Below are positions 10,583 through 21,030 of a stretch of DNA of 64,000 nucleotides, in pieces. Within the stretch, counting starts at the first letter, position 1, and every line of letters starts with the position of its first letter. The notes below the pieces were generated by a model, which was not told the origin of the DNA, ran no database searches, and saw only the letters and a program-made list of their open reading frames with translations. The translations under genes were made by a program, and so were the position numbers. The stretch spans positions 1 through 64,000 of the forward strand of contig MEED01000032.1 of the NCBI GenBank assembly GCA_001724855.1, read 5' to 3'. The stretch is from Lautropia sp. SCN 69-89. GTDB taxonomy: Bacteria; Pseudomonadota; Gammaproteobacteria; Burkholderiales; Burkholderiaceae_E.

Positions 10583-10649
10583 GGCGCCGCACGAGCAAGG
10601 TCGGGACGCTGCCGGCATAATGCGCCGATCCGAGGCGACAACCGATCCG

Positions 10650-11438
10650 ATGACTCCCGAAGCCCCATCGCCGTTGCGCCCCGGCCTCGCCCCGGTGGCC
10701 GCGCAGGTGGCGCCGTGGGCGCCGCTGCGCTGGCTGGCGCTCGGCTGGGAAGACCTGCGCGCGACGCAATTCCGCGGGCTCTTCTACGGCGTGCTCTTCG
10801 CGCTGATGGGCACCGCGATCCGCTCGATCTACGAGACGCAGTGGCAGCTGACGATGGGGCTGACCGCCGGCTTCTTCCTGCTCGGGCCCTTCGTCTGCAC
10901 CGGCCTCTACGAGCTGTCGCGCCAGCGCGAGCGCGGCGAGCCTGCCAGCCTGGCGAAGTCGCTGGTCTGCTGGCGGCGCAACCCCGGTGCGATCGCGTTC
11001 TTCGCGGCGATCCTCACTTTCGCGATGATCGTCTGGGCGCGCGTCTCGGTGGTGCTGTTCGCGCTCGCCTCGACCACCGAATTCCCGACCGTGCGCGGCA
11101 TGCTCGCGCAGATCGTGTCGCTGGCGAACCTCGAGTTCCTCGCGCTGTGGACCGCGGTCGGCTTCGTGTTCGCATCGCTGGTGTTCGCGATCTCGGTGGT
11201 GTCGGTGCCGCTGATGCTCGACCGCCGCGCCGACACGATGATGGCGGTCTTCTCGAGCGCCCGTGCGCTGGCCACGCACCCAGGGCCGGTCTACCTGTGG
11301 GCCTTGCTGATCGTGGCGCTGGTCGGCACGAGCCTCGTGCTGTGGCTCGGCCTGCTGACGGTCACCGCCCCGCTGGCGGGCCACGCGACCTGGCACGCCT
11401 ACCGCACGCTGATTCGGGACGAGCCGGCCGGAGGCTGA
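10650..11438 (+). CDS. DUF2189-family integral membrane protein
   Basis: WLALGWEDLRATQFRGLFYGVLFALMG, multi-TM. Confidence 0.75.
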   Translation: MTPEAPSPLRPGLAPVAAQVAPWAPLRWLALGWEDLRATQFRGLFYGVLFALMGTAIRSIYETQWQLTMGLTAGFFLLGPFVCTGLYELSRQRERGEPASLAKSLVCWRRNPGAIAFFAAILTFAMIVWARVSVVLFALASTTEFPTVRGMLAQIVSLANLEFLALWTAVGFVFASLVFAISVVSVPLMLDRRADTMMAVFSSARALATHPGPVYLWALLIVALVGTSLVLWLGLLTVTAPLAGHATWHAYRTLIRDEPAGG

Positions 11439-11463
11439 GCGCGCTGCACCGCTGCGTGCTAAG

Positions 11464-12459
11464 TTGTCGCAGACGCATCGCCCATCGGGGCCGCACATGC
11501 GACGAGTGCCGCTCTACAGCAGTTCGGGCCGATCCGGACTCCCCGGTTCGCCGGGCGCAGCGCCTGCGCCCGGCGAGTCCGAGGCTCGGCCGGCGTACGC
11601 GTCGCGGGCGTCCGGCGCACGCCAGCCACCCGCGACGCTGCGGGCGCCGCGTCGCGCGGCGACGCTGTTCGCATCGGCCGCGCGCCATCGCCGCGCGCTG
11701 ATCGCTGCCGTCGCGCTGGCTGCCGCGGCATCGGTCGCGCTGCGTCTGGCCGCTCCTCACTGGCCGGCGCGCATCGCCCAGGAAGACATCGACGCAGCGG
11801 TGCTTCAGTCGCTGCAGACGGCTTCGCTGCCCTCGCCCGCGGCGCGGGCCTACGAAATCATCCGGCCGGCAGTGGTGCGCGTGCGCGCGCTCGAAGCGCC
11901 GCGGGCCGGCCACGCCGAGGTCGAGCGCAGCGTCGGCACCGGCGTGGTGATCGTCGACACCGGCACGATCCTGACCAACCTGCACGTGGTGGCCGGCGCG
12001 CCGCGCGTTCGCGTGGAGTTCGCCGACGGCCTGGAGTCCGACGCATCGATCGTCGCGCTCGAGCCCGACCAGGACCTCGCCGTGCTGCAGGCGAAATCGA
12101 TCCCCGACGACCTCGCCGCGGCGACGATGCGCTCGACGCGCGACCTCGCGGTCGGCGACCACGTGGCGGCGGTCGGCTTTCCGTTCGGCATCGGCCCCTC
12201 GGCGAGCGCCGGCGTCGTCTCGGGCCTGCGCCGCGAGTTCCGCTCGCCCGAGGGCGAGCGGCTGCTCACCGACCTGATCCAGTTCGACGCGGCGGCCAAT
12301 CCCGGCAACTCGGGCGGGCCGCTGGTGACTGCCGACGGCGAAGTGGTCGGCATCGTCACCGCGATCATGAACCCGACCGACCAGCGCGTCTTCATCGGCA
12401 TCGGCTTCGCGGTGCCGATCGAGACGGCGGCCCGCTCGGCCGGCATGTCGCCGTTCTGA
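11464..12459 (+). CDS. Trypsin-like serine protease (HtrA-type protease domain, no PDZ)
   Basis: NLHVV, DQDLAV, NPGNSGGPL catalytic motifs. Confidence 0.85.
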   Translation: MSQTHRPSGPHMRRVPLYSSSGRSGLPGSPGAAPAPGESEARPAYASRASGARQPPATLRAPRRAATLFASAARHRRALIAAVALAAAASVALRLAAPHWPARIAQEDIDAAVLQSLQTASLPSPAARAYEIIRPAVVRVRALEAPRAGHAEVERSVGTGVVIVDTGTILTNLHVVAGAPRVRVEFADGLESDASIVALEPDQDLAVLQAKSIPDDLAAATMRSTRDLAVGDHVAAVGFPFGIGPSASAGVVSGLRREFRSPEGERLLTDLIQFDAAANPGNSGGPLVTADGEVVGIVTAIMNPTDQRVFIGIGFAVPIETAARSAGMSPF

Positions 12460-12484
12460 AGCCCCACGCAACCGGGAGCCACCC

Positions 12485-13516
12485 GTGGACGACACAGACA
12501 TGAGCACCGGAATCGACGGCGCGCCCGACGTGGCCGCGCTGATGCAGCGCATCCTCTACGAAGTCAAGCGCGTGGTCGTCGGCCAGGACCGCTTCCTCGA
12601 GCGCGTGCTGGTGGCCATGCTGGCGCAGGGCCACCTGCTGGTGGAAGGCGTGCCCGGCCTCGCGAAGACGCTGACGGTGAAGACGCTGGCGCGCACGATC
12701 CGCGGCAGCTTCCGGCGCATCCAGTTCACGCCCGACCTGGTACCGGCCGACCTGGTGGGCACGCGCATCTACAACCAGAAGACCGGCGAGTTCACCACTT
12801 CGCTCGGGCCGGTCTTCACCCACCTGCTGCTCGCCGACGAGATCAACCGCGCGCCCGCGAAGGTGCAGAGCGCGCTGCTCGAAGTCATGCAGGAGCGGCA
12901 GGTGACGATCGCCGGCGAAACGCACGCGGTGCCCGAGCCCTTCCTGGTGATGGCCACGCAGAACCCGATCGAGACCGAAGGCACTTATCCGCTTCCCGAG
13001 GCGCAGGTCGACCGCTTCATGATGAAGGTGGTGGTCGGCTACCCGAGCGAGGAGGAGGAGTTCGTCATCGTCGAGCGCGTCACCGGCCCGCAGGTGCCGG
13101 TTGCCGCGGTCGCCACCACCGCGCAACTGCAGGCGCTGCAGCGCGAGTGCCGCACCGTTTACGTCGACCCGTCGCTCGCGCAGTACGCGGTGCGGCTGGT
13201 GGCCGCCACCCGGGATCCCGCGCGCTGCGGCCTCGCCGAGTTGTCGCGCTTCGTCACGTTCGGCGCGAGCCCGCGCGCCACGATCCACCTCGTCGAGGGT
13301 GCGCGGGCGCTGGCCTGCCTTCGCGGCAGGCGCTACGCATTGCCCGAAGACCTGCTCGACCTGGCGCCCGACGTGCTGCGACACCGGCTCGTCCTCTCTT
13401 ACGAAGCGCTCGCCGAATCGATCGGCGCCGACCGGCTGATCCAGCGGATCATCGAAGCGGTGCCCGCGCCCGAATCACCGCTGCGCAGCCATGGCGAGCT
13501 CGTCGCGAACGCCTGA
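12485..13516 (+). CDS. MoxR-family AAA+ ATPase
   Basis: VEGVPGLAKTLTVKTLA, LLLADEINRAPAKVQSALLEVMQE. Confidence 0.93.
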   Translation: MDDTDMSTGIDGAPDVAALMQRILYEVKRVVVGQDRFLERVLVAMLAQGHLLVEGVPGLAKTLTVKTLARTIRGSFRRIQFTPDLVPADLVGTRIYNQKTGEFTTSLGPVFTHLLLADEINRAPAKVQSALLEVMQERQVTIAGETHAVPEPFLVMATQNPIETEGTYPLPEAQVDRFMMKVVVGYPSEEEEFVIVERVTGPQVPVAAVATTAQLQALQRECRTVYVDPSLAQYAVRLVAATRDPARCGLAELSRFVTFGASPRATIHLVEGARALACLRGRRYALPEDLLDLAPDVLRHRLVLSYEALAESIGADRLIQRIIEAVPAPESPLRSHGELVANA

Positions 13517-14441
13517 GCCCGCCGGCGCCGACGCGCTGCTGCGCCGGCTCGAGTGGACCGTGTTGCGCCGGCTCGACGGCGTGCTGCAGGGCGACTACCG
13601 GACGCTGTTCCGCGGCAGCGGGCTCGATCTCGCCGACCTGCGCGAATACCAGCATCACGACGACGTGCGCTACATCGACTGGAACGTGACCGCGCGGCTG
13701 CAGACGCCGTACGTGCGCGAGTACACCGAGGCGCGCGAGCTCGCCGCCTGGCTGCTGCTCGACCTGAGCGGCTCGGTCGACTTCGGATCGCAAGCGGTCA
13801 CCAAGCAGATGCTCGCCCGCGACTTCTGCGCGGTGCTTGCACGGCTGCTCACGCGTCGCGGCAACCGCGTGGGCGCGATCTTCTACGGCGCCGGAGTCGA
13901 GGCGGTGATCCCGGCGCGCAGCGGCCGTGCGCAGGTGCTGCAGATCCTGCACCGGATCGCGACCCGGCCGCCCGCGCCGCGATCGCCGGGCACCGACCTG
14001 GGCGCGCTGCTCGCGGCCGCGCAGCGCGTGATGGCGCGACGCTCGCTGGGCTTCGTCGTCTCCGATTTCCTCAGCCTGCCGCGCTGGGAGCAGCCGCTGG
14101 GCAGGCTCGCGCAGCGCCACGAGGTCGTCGCGGTGCGGCTGGTCGACCCGCTCGAGCGCACGCTGCCCGATCTCGGCCTGCTGGTGATGCAGGACGCCGA
14201 GACCGGCGAGCAGCTGTTCGTCGACACGCACGAGCACGCGCTGCGGCGGCGCTTCGGGCAGGCGGCGGAGCGCCGCGAGCAGGCGCTGCGCGCGAGCTTC
14301 TCGCGCGCCGGCGTGGATGCGCTCGAGTTGTCCACCGACGAAGACCTGGTCGACGCGATCCTACGCTTCGCCGACCTGCGCGCGCGACGCAGCCGCCTCG
14401 CCGCCGGCGGGTCGCCGGCGCACGCCGGAGCGTTGCGATGA
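13491..14441 (+). CDS. DUF58 domain protein
   Basis: GDYRTLFRGSGLDLADLREYQHHDDVRYIDWNVTAR; downstream of MoxR. Confidence 0.9.
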   Translation: MASSSRTPEPAGADALLRRLEWTVLRRLDGVLQGDYRTLFRGSGLDLADLREYQHHDDVRYIDWNVTARLQTPYVREYTEARELAAWLLLDLSGSVDFGSQAVTKQMLARDFCAVLARLLTRRGNRVGAIFYGAGVEAVIPARSGRAQVLQILHRIATRPPAPRSPGTDLGALLAAAQRVMARRSLGFVVSDFLSLPRWEQPLGRLAQRHEVVAVRLVDPLERTLPDLGLLVMQDAETGEQLFVDTHEHALRRRFGQAAERREQALRASFSRAGVDALELSTDEDLVDAILRFADLRARRSRLAAGGSPAHAGALR

Positions 14442-15481
14442 AGTTCCTCTGGCCGACGATGCTCTGGCTGCTGCTCGCAGTGCCGATGCTGGTCGCCGCC
14501 TATGGGTGGCTGTTGCGCCGGCGCAAGCGCACGGCGCTGCGCTATCCGGGCCTGGCGATCGTGCGCGAGGCGATGGGCCCGGGCCAGGCCGTGCGGCGCC
14601 ACCTGCCACCGGCGCTGTTCCTGCTCGCGCTCACCGCGATGCTCGTCGCCACCGCGCGGCCGACCGCAGTGGTGACGCTGCCGGCGCAGTACGAGACGGT
14701 GATCCTGGCGATGGACGTGTCGGGCAGCATGCGCGCGACCGACGTCGAGCCGACGCGTCTTGCCGCGGCGCAGGCTGCCGCGCGCGCCTTCGTCGCCGAG
14801 CAGCCCGGCAGTGCGCGCATCGGCGTGGTCGCGTTCGGCGGCAGTGCCACGCTGGTGCAGCCGCCGACGCACAGCCGCGAGGACATCGTGGCGGCGATCG
14901 ATCGCTTCGAACTGCAGCGCGGCACCGCGGTGGGCAACGGCATCCTGGTCTCGCTGAAGACGATCTTCCCCGACCAGGAGTTCGAACTTCCGTCGCAGGG
15001 CGCGCAACGCGCGCGCCGCAACGCGCCGCGCGAAGCGAGCCGGGGAACTGCGGCGCCGGCATCGCAGGAGCCTGCCACGGCCGGCTCGTACGCGTCGGCA
15101 GTGATCGTGCTGCTGTCGGACGGGCAGACCACCACCGGCCCCGATCCGATCGAGGCGGCGCGGCTGGCCGCCGAGCGCGGCGTGCGCATCTACACGGTGG
15201 GCATCGGCACGCCGAACGGCGAGATCCTGGTAGGCGACGGCTGGTCGATGCGCGTGCGCCTGGACGAGGAGGCGCTGCAGGCGATCGCGCAGGTGACGCG
15301 CGGCGACTATTTCTACGCCGGCACCGCCACCGAACTGAAGAACATCTACGCGACGATGAGCTCGAAGATGGTGCTCGAGAAACGCGAGAGCGAGATCACC
15401 GCGCTGTTCTCCGCCGCGGCCGCGCTGGCGGCAGTGCTCGCGGCCCTGCTGTCGATGCTCTGGTTCGGCCGCGTCTTCTGA
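14438..15481 (+). CDS. VWA-domain membrane protein (BatA-like)
   Basis: AMDVSGSMRATDVEPTRL MIDAS motif; overlaps DUF58 gene by 4 nt. Confidence 0.9.
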   Translation: MKFLWPTMLWLLLAVPMLVAAYGWLLRRRKRTALRYPGLAIVREAMGPGQAVRRHLPPALFLLALTAMLVATARPTAVVTLPAQYETVILAMDVSGSMRATDVEPTRLAAAQAAARAFVAEQPGSARIGVVAFGGSATLVQPPTHSREDIVAAIDRFELQRGTAVGNGILVSLKTIFPDQEFELPSQGAQRARRNAPREASRGTAAPASQEPATAGSYASAVIVLLSDGQTTTGPDPIEAARLAAERGVRIYTVGIGTPNGEILVGDGWSMRVRLDEEALQAIAQVTRGDYFYAGTATELKNIYATMSSKMVLEKRESEITALFSAAAALAAVLAALLSMLWFGRVF

Positions 15482-15500
15482 GCGCCGTCGGCGCGCCGCG

Positions 15501-15983
15501 CTACCAGCCCCACGCCAGGCGCCGTGCCACCCAGCCGACCCGGCCGCTCTCGCTGCGGATCCGGATCCAGTCGCCGCGACGCGCGAGGGTGCGCAGCACC
15601 TCGCCGTAGCTGGCCTTGCCGACGATGCGGCTGCGCGTGCCCGGCGCGCTGCGAATGTTGGCAACCTTCGCCTTCACGACCACATGCGGCGTCCTGTCGG
15701 TGAGCGAACGGTGAACCCAGCCCTCGTCGCTCTCGAAGTCGCGCACCTGCAGCCACTGGCCCTTGCGCGCCAGCACCTCGAGCGGATAGCCGCGTCCCAG
15801 GATCCAGATGACCTCGTGCCGGGTGCCGGGGCCGGTGCGCAGGTTGACGTCGGGACGCGCGATGCTGACCATTTCGCGCGCCTGGACCGCCTGCATGGGC
15901 ACAAGCATCAGGAGCGCCAGAACGAAGGCTGGCAATCGTCGTATCCCGGTCATCCCATCTCCCTGTAGAACGGCGAAGCGCAC
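15501..15983 (-). CDS. SH3-domain protein, exported
   Basis: two bacterial SH3-like repeats (VNLRTGPGTRHEVIWILGRGYPLEVL..., ANIRSAPGTRSRIVGKASYGEVL...). Confidence 0.8.
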   Translation of the reverse strand: MRFAVLQGDGMTGIRRLPAFVLALLMLVPMQAVQAREMVSIARPDVNLRTGPGTRHEVIWILGRGYPLEVLARKGQWLQVRDFESDEGWVHRSLTDRTPHVVVKAKVANIRSAPGTRSRIVGKASYGEVLRTLARRGDWIRIRSESGRVGWVARRLAWGW

Positions 15984-16088
15984 GACCCGGCCAACGACCG
16001 GGTCGGGTCGATTCTAGTGCGCATTCGCGGCGGGGGCCGGCGCCCGCGCCCGCTGCAGGGCAATTGGCGGCGAGGGCTCGAGGCCCTT

Positions 16089-17081
16089 TCAGGCTTCGAG
16101 TGCCGGCTCCTGCATCGCCGCGACCTGCTCGCGCAACTCGAGCACCCGGTCCTGCCAGTAGCGCTGCGTGCCGAACCACGGAAACGCGGCCGGGAACGCC
16201 GGGTCGTCCCAGCGCCGCGCGATCCACGCCGAGTAGTGGATCAGCCGCAGCGTGCGCAATGGCTCGATCAGCGGCAGCTCGCGCCGGTCGAGTTCGGCGA
16301 AATCCTCGTAGCCCGCCAGCACGTCCGAGAGCTGCCGCGTCATCGACGGGCGGTCGCCCGACAGCAGCATCCACAGGTCCTGCACCGCAGGCCCGTTGCG
16401 CGCGTCGTCGAAGTCGACGAAATGCGGACCGTCGTCGGTCCACAGCACGTTGCCCGCGTGGCAGTCGCCGTGCAGCTTCTGGATGCGCACGCCGGCCGCG
16501 CGATCGAACGCGCGGCGCACCGCGTCGATCGCCTGGTCGACGATGCTCGTCCATGCCGGCAGCAGGTCGGGCGGCACGAGCCGGTGCGCGAGAAGCCAGT
16601 CGCGCGGCTCCACGCCGAAGCTTTCGGCGTCGAGCGTCGGCCGGTGCTCGAAGCGCGCCACCGCCCCGACCGCGTGGATGCGGCCGATGAAGCGGCCGAT
16701 GCGCTCCAGCGTCGCCGGGTCGTCGAGCTCGGGCGCGCGCCCGCCACGTCTCGGATAGACCGCGAAGCGATAGCCGTCGTACTCGGCCAGCGTGGCGCGC
16801 GAGTCGTCGAGCGACAGCGGTGCGACCACCGGGATCTCGCGGGCGGCGAGGTCGGCGACGAAGTCGTGCTCCTCGCGGATCTGCGGCACGCTCCAGCGCC
16901 CGGGCCGGTAGAACTTCGCCACCAGCGTGCGCCCGTCCTCCAGGCTCACCTGGTAGACGCGGTTCTCGTAGCTGTTCAGCGCGAGGAACCGGCCGTCGCC
17001 GCGCAACCCGACCGACTCCAGCGCGTCGAGCATGCGATCGGGGGTGAGCCGCGCGAAGGGCGCTTCCTGGTCGGGCACCAT
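16089..17081 (-). CDS. srkA: Stress response Ser/Thr kinase SrkA/YihE-like
   Basis: LNSYENRVYQV, HGDCHAGNVLW, FVDFDDARNGPAVQDLWMLL. Confidence 0.88.
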   Translation of the reverse strand: MVPDQEAPFARLTPDRMLDALESVGLRGDGRFLALNSYENRVYQVSLEDGRTLVAKFYRPGRWSVPQIREEHDFVADLAAREIPVVAPLSLDDSRATLAEYDGYRFAVYPRRGGRAPELDDPATLERIGRFIGRIHAVGAVARFEHRPTLDAESFGVEPRDWLLAHRLVPPDLLPAWTSIVDQAIDAVRRAFDRAAGVRIQKLHGDCHAGNVLWTDDGPHFVDFDDARNGPAVQDLWMLLSGDRPSMTRQLSDVLAGYEDFAELDRRELPLIEPLRTLRLIHYSAWIARRWDDPAFPAAFPWFGTQRYWQDRVLELREQVAAMQEPALEA

Positions 17082-17209
17082 CGGGCGATTCTAAGGCAGG
17101 CCGAGCGTTGCACCCGCGGTCGCGCCCGCTTTGCACCGCGGCGCCGCTGCCCTACGATCTTCCGGAAATCCGGCAGCCCGCGGCGGGCGCCGGCGCGCCG
17201 GAGCATGCG

Positions 17210-18331
17210 ATGAAGGTAGGGGTCCCGAAGGAAATCAAGGTCCACGAGTATCGCGTCGGCCTGACGCCGGAGTCGGTGCGCGAATACGTGCACCATGGCC
17301 ACGAGGTACTGGTGCAGACGCAGGCGGGCGCGGCGATCGGCGCCGGCGACGACGCCTACCGGCAGGCGGGCGCGACGGTGCTGGCCGATGCGCGTGCGGT
17401 GTACGACGCCGCCGAGCTGATCGTCAAGGTGAAGGAGCCGCAGGCGGCCGAAATCGCGATGCTGCGGCCGCGACACCTGCTGTTCACCTACCTTCACCTC
17501 GCGCCCGATCCGCAACTCGCCCGCGGCCTGCTCGAATCGGGCTGCACCGCGATCGCCTACGAGACCGTGGCCGAGAGTGACGGCACGCTGCCGCTGCTCG
17601 CGCCGATGAGCGAAGTGGCCGGACGCCTGTCGATCACGATCGCCGGCCAGCTGCTGATGCGCGACGCCGGCGGTGCAGGGCTGCTGCTGGGCGGCGTCAC
17701 CGGCGTCTGTCCGGCGCGGGTGCTGGTGCTCGGCGCCGGCGTGGTCGGCGCGCAGGCGGTGCGGATGGCCGCCGGTGCCGGGGCCGAGGTGAGCGTGGTC
17801 GACCGTTCGCTTGCCAGGCTGCGTGCGCTCGATGCGCAGCTTCCCGGGCGCATCCGCACGCGGCCGTCGACGCGCGCCGCAATCGAGGAGGAGATCGCCA
17901 CCGCCGACGTGGTGATCGGCGCGGTGCTGGTGGCCGGCGCGAGCACGCCGCGCCTGGTCACGCGCGCGATGCTGCGCACGATGAAGCCACGCTCGGTGAT
18001 GGTCGACGTGTCGATCGACCAGGGCGGCTGCTTCGAGACCTCGCGCCCGACCACGCATGTCGCGCCGACGTACGAGGTCGACGGCATCGTCCACTATTGC
18101 GTCGCGAACATGCCGGGCGCGGTGCCGCGCACCTCGAGCCACGCGCTGAACCTGGCCACGCTGCCCTACGGGCTGGCGCTGGCCACCCAGGGAGTCGACG
18201 CGCTTCGGTCGGACCCGGCGCTGCGCGCCGGGCTCAACGTACGGGCCGGGCAGATCACCCACCCGATGGTGGCGCAGGCGCTGGGCCTGCCGTTCGTCGA
18301 CCCGGCGATCGCACTGCAGCGGACCGCCTGA
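17210..18331 (+). CDS. ald: Alanine dehydrogenase
   Basis: MKVGVPKEIKVHEYRVGLTPESV...; full-length Ald motifs. Confidence 0.95.
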   Translation: MKVGVPKEIKVHEYRVGLTPESVREYVHHGHEVLVQTQAGAAIGAGDDAYRQAGATVLADARAVYDAAELIVKVKEPQAAEIAMLRPRHLLFTYLHLAPDPQLARGLLESGCTAIAYETVAESDGTLPLLAPMSEVAGRLSITIAGQLLMRDAGGAGLLLGGVTGVCPARVLVLGAGVVGAQAVRMAAGAGAEVSVVDRSLARLRALDAQLPGRIRTRPSTRAAIEEEIATADVVIGAVLVAGASTPRLVTRAMLRTMKPRSVMVDVSIDQGGCFETSRPTTHVAPTYEVDGIVHYCVANMPGAVPRTSSHALNLATLPYGLALATQGVDALRSDPALRAGLNVRAGQITHPMVAQALGLPFVDPAIALQRTA

Positions 18332-18336
18332 GCGAC

Positions 18337-18354
18337 CCCGGCGGGCACGCCGGG
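18337..18354. terminator. Hairpin CCCGGCG-GGCA-CGCCGGG between convergent ald and fixX
   Basis: 7-bp perfect arms in a 27-nt convergent intergenic gap. Confidence 0.5.
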
Positions 18355-18358
18355 CCGC

Positions 18359-18649
18359 TCAGCCGAACTTGTAGAGCACCCCGTAGCCGCCGCGCGGGTA
18401 CGACCATTCGACGTTGTCGAACTCGCTGCAAAGCAGCCGGCAGGTGCCGCATTCGAGGCAACCGTCGGTGGACAGGACCACGCTGCCGTCCTCGGTCTTC
18501 GTGTAGCAACCGGCCGGGCAGCACCAGGTGCACGACGGCGTCTCGCAGCGGTCGCGGCAGATCTCCGGCGTCCTGATCGCGATATGCGCTCGGCCTTCGT
18601 CGACCCGGTAGCGGTTCTCGAACAGCTTCTCTTCGACCTTGACCGTCAT
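18359..18649 (-). CDS. fixX: FixX ferredoxin-like protein
   Basis: 96 aa, Cys-rich (CSTDGCLECGTCRLLC-type pattern: LSTDGCLECGTCRLLCSEF), overlaps fixC stop. Confidence 0.92.
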   Translation of the reverse strand: MTVKVEEKLFENRYRVDEGRAHIAIRTPEICRDRCETPSCTWCCPAGCYTKTEDGSVVLSTDGCLECGTCRLLCSEFDNVEWSYPRGGYGVLYKFG

Positions 18650-19922
18650 CGCAATGCCCTCATCAGCTTGATCGCGTCGCCGACCAGGCCGAAGCGCGAG
18701 CGCCTGGCCACGAAATCGCGCTTGATCTCTCTTTCCTTGGTGAGCTTGTCCACGCCGTCGACCTTCAGCATGGTGTGCGCCGCGCGCGTGAGCAGCTCCG
18801 GATAGGTGGTGAGGAACTGCCGGTTGCCGTGCAGGATCTCGGGCACGTCGCGGTATTTCTTCAGGTCCTTCATCACGAAGCTCTGCTCGAGCGCGCTGCG
18901 GTAGCCCTTCAGGTTCGCCGCGGTGTAGTCCTTGCCTTCGTCGCGCAGCCGGATGATCGTCTCGGCCGCCATCTTTCCGGTGGTCATCGCCAGGTTCGAG
19001 CCTTCGCGGTGCACCGAGTTGACGAAGCCGCCCGAGTCGCCGCAGATCACCCAGCCGTCGCCGTGCACCGTCGGGATCGCGTTGTAGCCGCCCTCGGGGA
19101 TCAGGTGCGCCGAGCGATCAGCGGCCTGATCGACGGGTGGCTCTTCAGCTCCTCGAGAAGCTGATAGGGGCTCACGCCGGTGGACTTGAAGTCCTCGACC
19201 ATGCAGCCGATGCCGAGCGAGACCGACTCCTTGTTCGTGTAGAGGAACCCGGTGCCGACCATGCCCCGGGTGATCTTGCCGAACATCTCGATCACCACGC
19301 CGTCGTTGCCCGAGATGTTGAAGCGCTCCTCGATCGTCTGCTTCGGCAGGAAGTGCATTTCCTTGACCGCCAGCGCGACGTCGTGCGCCTTCACCCGCGG
19401 CCTCAGCCCCGCCTTCGTCGCGACCAGCGAATTGACGCCGTCGGCCAGCACCACCACGTCGGCGAAGATGTCGCCGTTCACGCGGTCGGTGCGCACGCCG
19501 ACGACGCGCTCGCCGTTCTTCAGCAGGTCGACCACGGTGGTTTCGCAGATCAGCAGCGCGCCGGCGTCCTGTGCCTTGCCCGACAGCCACTTGTCCATGT
19601 TGGCGCGGATCACCGTGTAGCGGGTCGGCTGCTCGTCGGCGTCGACCGTGCCGCGGAAGTGCGACCCGACGTGCGAGCGCTCGTCCATCAGCCACATCCG
19701 CTGCTCGAGCACCGCGCGCTCGAACGGCGCCTGCCGGCGACAGTTCGGGATCACCGCCTCGAGTGCCTCGGCGTACATGATCGCGCCCTGCACGTTCTTC
19801 GAGCCCGGATACTCGCCGCGCTCGAGTTGCAGCACGTTCATTCCGGCTCTTGCCATCAGGTAGGCGGCGGCGTTGCCCGAGGGCCCCGCGCCCACCACGA
19901 TCGCGTCGAATTTCTCGGCCAT
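18646..19922 (-). pseudogene. fixC: FixC, electron-transfer flavoprotein-quinone oxidoreductase-like, frame-disrupted near 19113
   Basis: N-terminal frame [22 protein letters not shown]...[12 protein letters not shown] and C-terminal frame ...[26 protein letters not shown]... belong to one FixC; frames do not join. Confidence 0.88.
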
Positions 19923-19938
19923 CGGTCGCTCCTTCTCG

Positions 19939-21030
19939 TCAGGCGGCCACGCGGCGGCCGAGCCGTTCGCGCAACGCCTCGGTGAGCGCCGGCAGGATCT
20001 GCAGCGCGTCGCCGACCACCGCATAGGTGGCGAAGTCCATGATCGGCGCGTTCGGATCGCTGTTGATCGCGATGATCACGTCCGAGCCCTCGACGCCCAC
20101 CCGATGCTGGATCGCCCCGGAAATGCCCGCGGCGATGTACAGCTTCGGGCGGATCGTCTTGCCGGTCTGGCCGATCTGCCGATCGGCGCTCACCCAGCCT
20201 GCCTGCGCCACCGGCCGCGAGCCGCCGTAGTCGCCGCCGAGCAGCTCGGCCAGCTCGCGCACCAGCCGGAAGTTCTCGGGCTTGCCCAGGCCGCGACCGC
20301 CGGCAACGACCACGTCGGCATAGGCGAGCTGCGCCTTGTCGGCGTCGGCGTCGGGGATGTACGACAGGATCTTCGTGATCACGTCGTCCTCGGCGAGTGC
20401 GACGCGCTCCTCGAGCAGCCGGCCGGTGCGCTGCGCGTCGCGCCGCGGCATCGCCATCACGCGCGGGCGCACCGTGGCCATCTGCGGGCGATACTCGAGC
20501 GTGTGGATCGTGCACAGCAGCGTGCCGCCGAAGGTCGGCCGCGTGGCGGCGAGGCTGCGCGTCTCGTCGTCGATGCGCAACTCGGTGCAGTCGGCCGTGA
20601 GCCCCGTGCCCAGCGTGGTGGCGACGGCGCCCGCGAGGTCGCGGCCCAGCGTGGTCGCCCCCAGCAGCAGGATCTCGGGCTTGTTGCGCTCGACCAGTTC
20701 GGTGAGCGCCCGCGTGTACGGATCGGTGCGATAGTGCGCGAGCACCGCGTCGCGCACCACGTGCACCGCGTCGGCGCCGTGGCGGAACGCCTCGGCGCAG
20801 GCCTGCGCGGTCGCCGGGTCGTCCGGGCCCATGACCACGCCCGACAGCGGCACGCCCAGGTGGTCGGCCAGCTTGCGTCCCTCGCCGAGCAGCTCCCAGG
20901 AGACCGGATGCACGCGCCCGCGCTCGAGCTCGACGTAGACCCACACGCCGCGCCAGGCGCCGAGGTCGGCGCCGTCAGCGCGGCGCGGAGCGGCGGCCGA
21001 AGGCGCCGCGGCCTGATCGTCGCCGCTCAT
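19939..21030 (-). CDS. fixB: FixB (ETF alpha)
   Basis: [12 protein letters not shown]...; C-terminal ETF-alpha signature [37 protein letters not shown]. Confidence 0.93.
   Translation of the reverse strand: MSGDDQAAAPSAAAPRRADGADLGAWRGVWVYVELERGRVHPVSWELLGEGRKLADHLGVPLSGVVMGPDDPATAQACAEAFRHGADAVHVVRDAVLAHYRTDPYTRALTELVERNKPEILLLGATTLGRDLAGAVATTLGTGLTADCTELRIDDETRSLAATRPTFGGTLLCTIHTLEYRPQMATVRPRVMAMPRRDAQRTGRLLEERVALAEDDVITKILSYIPDADADKAQLAYADVVVAGGRGLGKPENFRLVRELAELLGGDYGGSRPVAQAGWVSADRQIGQTGKTIRPKLYIAAGISGAIQHRVGVEGSDVIIAINSDPNAPIMDFATYAVVGDALQILPALTEALRERLGRRVAA

Noticed and set aside
19101-19130. Programmed ribosomal frameshift in fixC
   Set aside because: About seven residues conserved in FixC are missing at the junction and there is no slippery heptamer; a deletion or assembly error explains it better.
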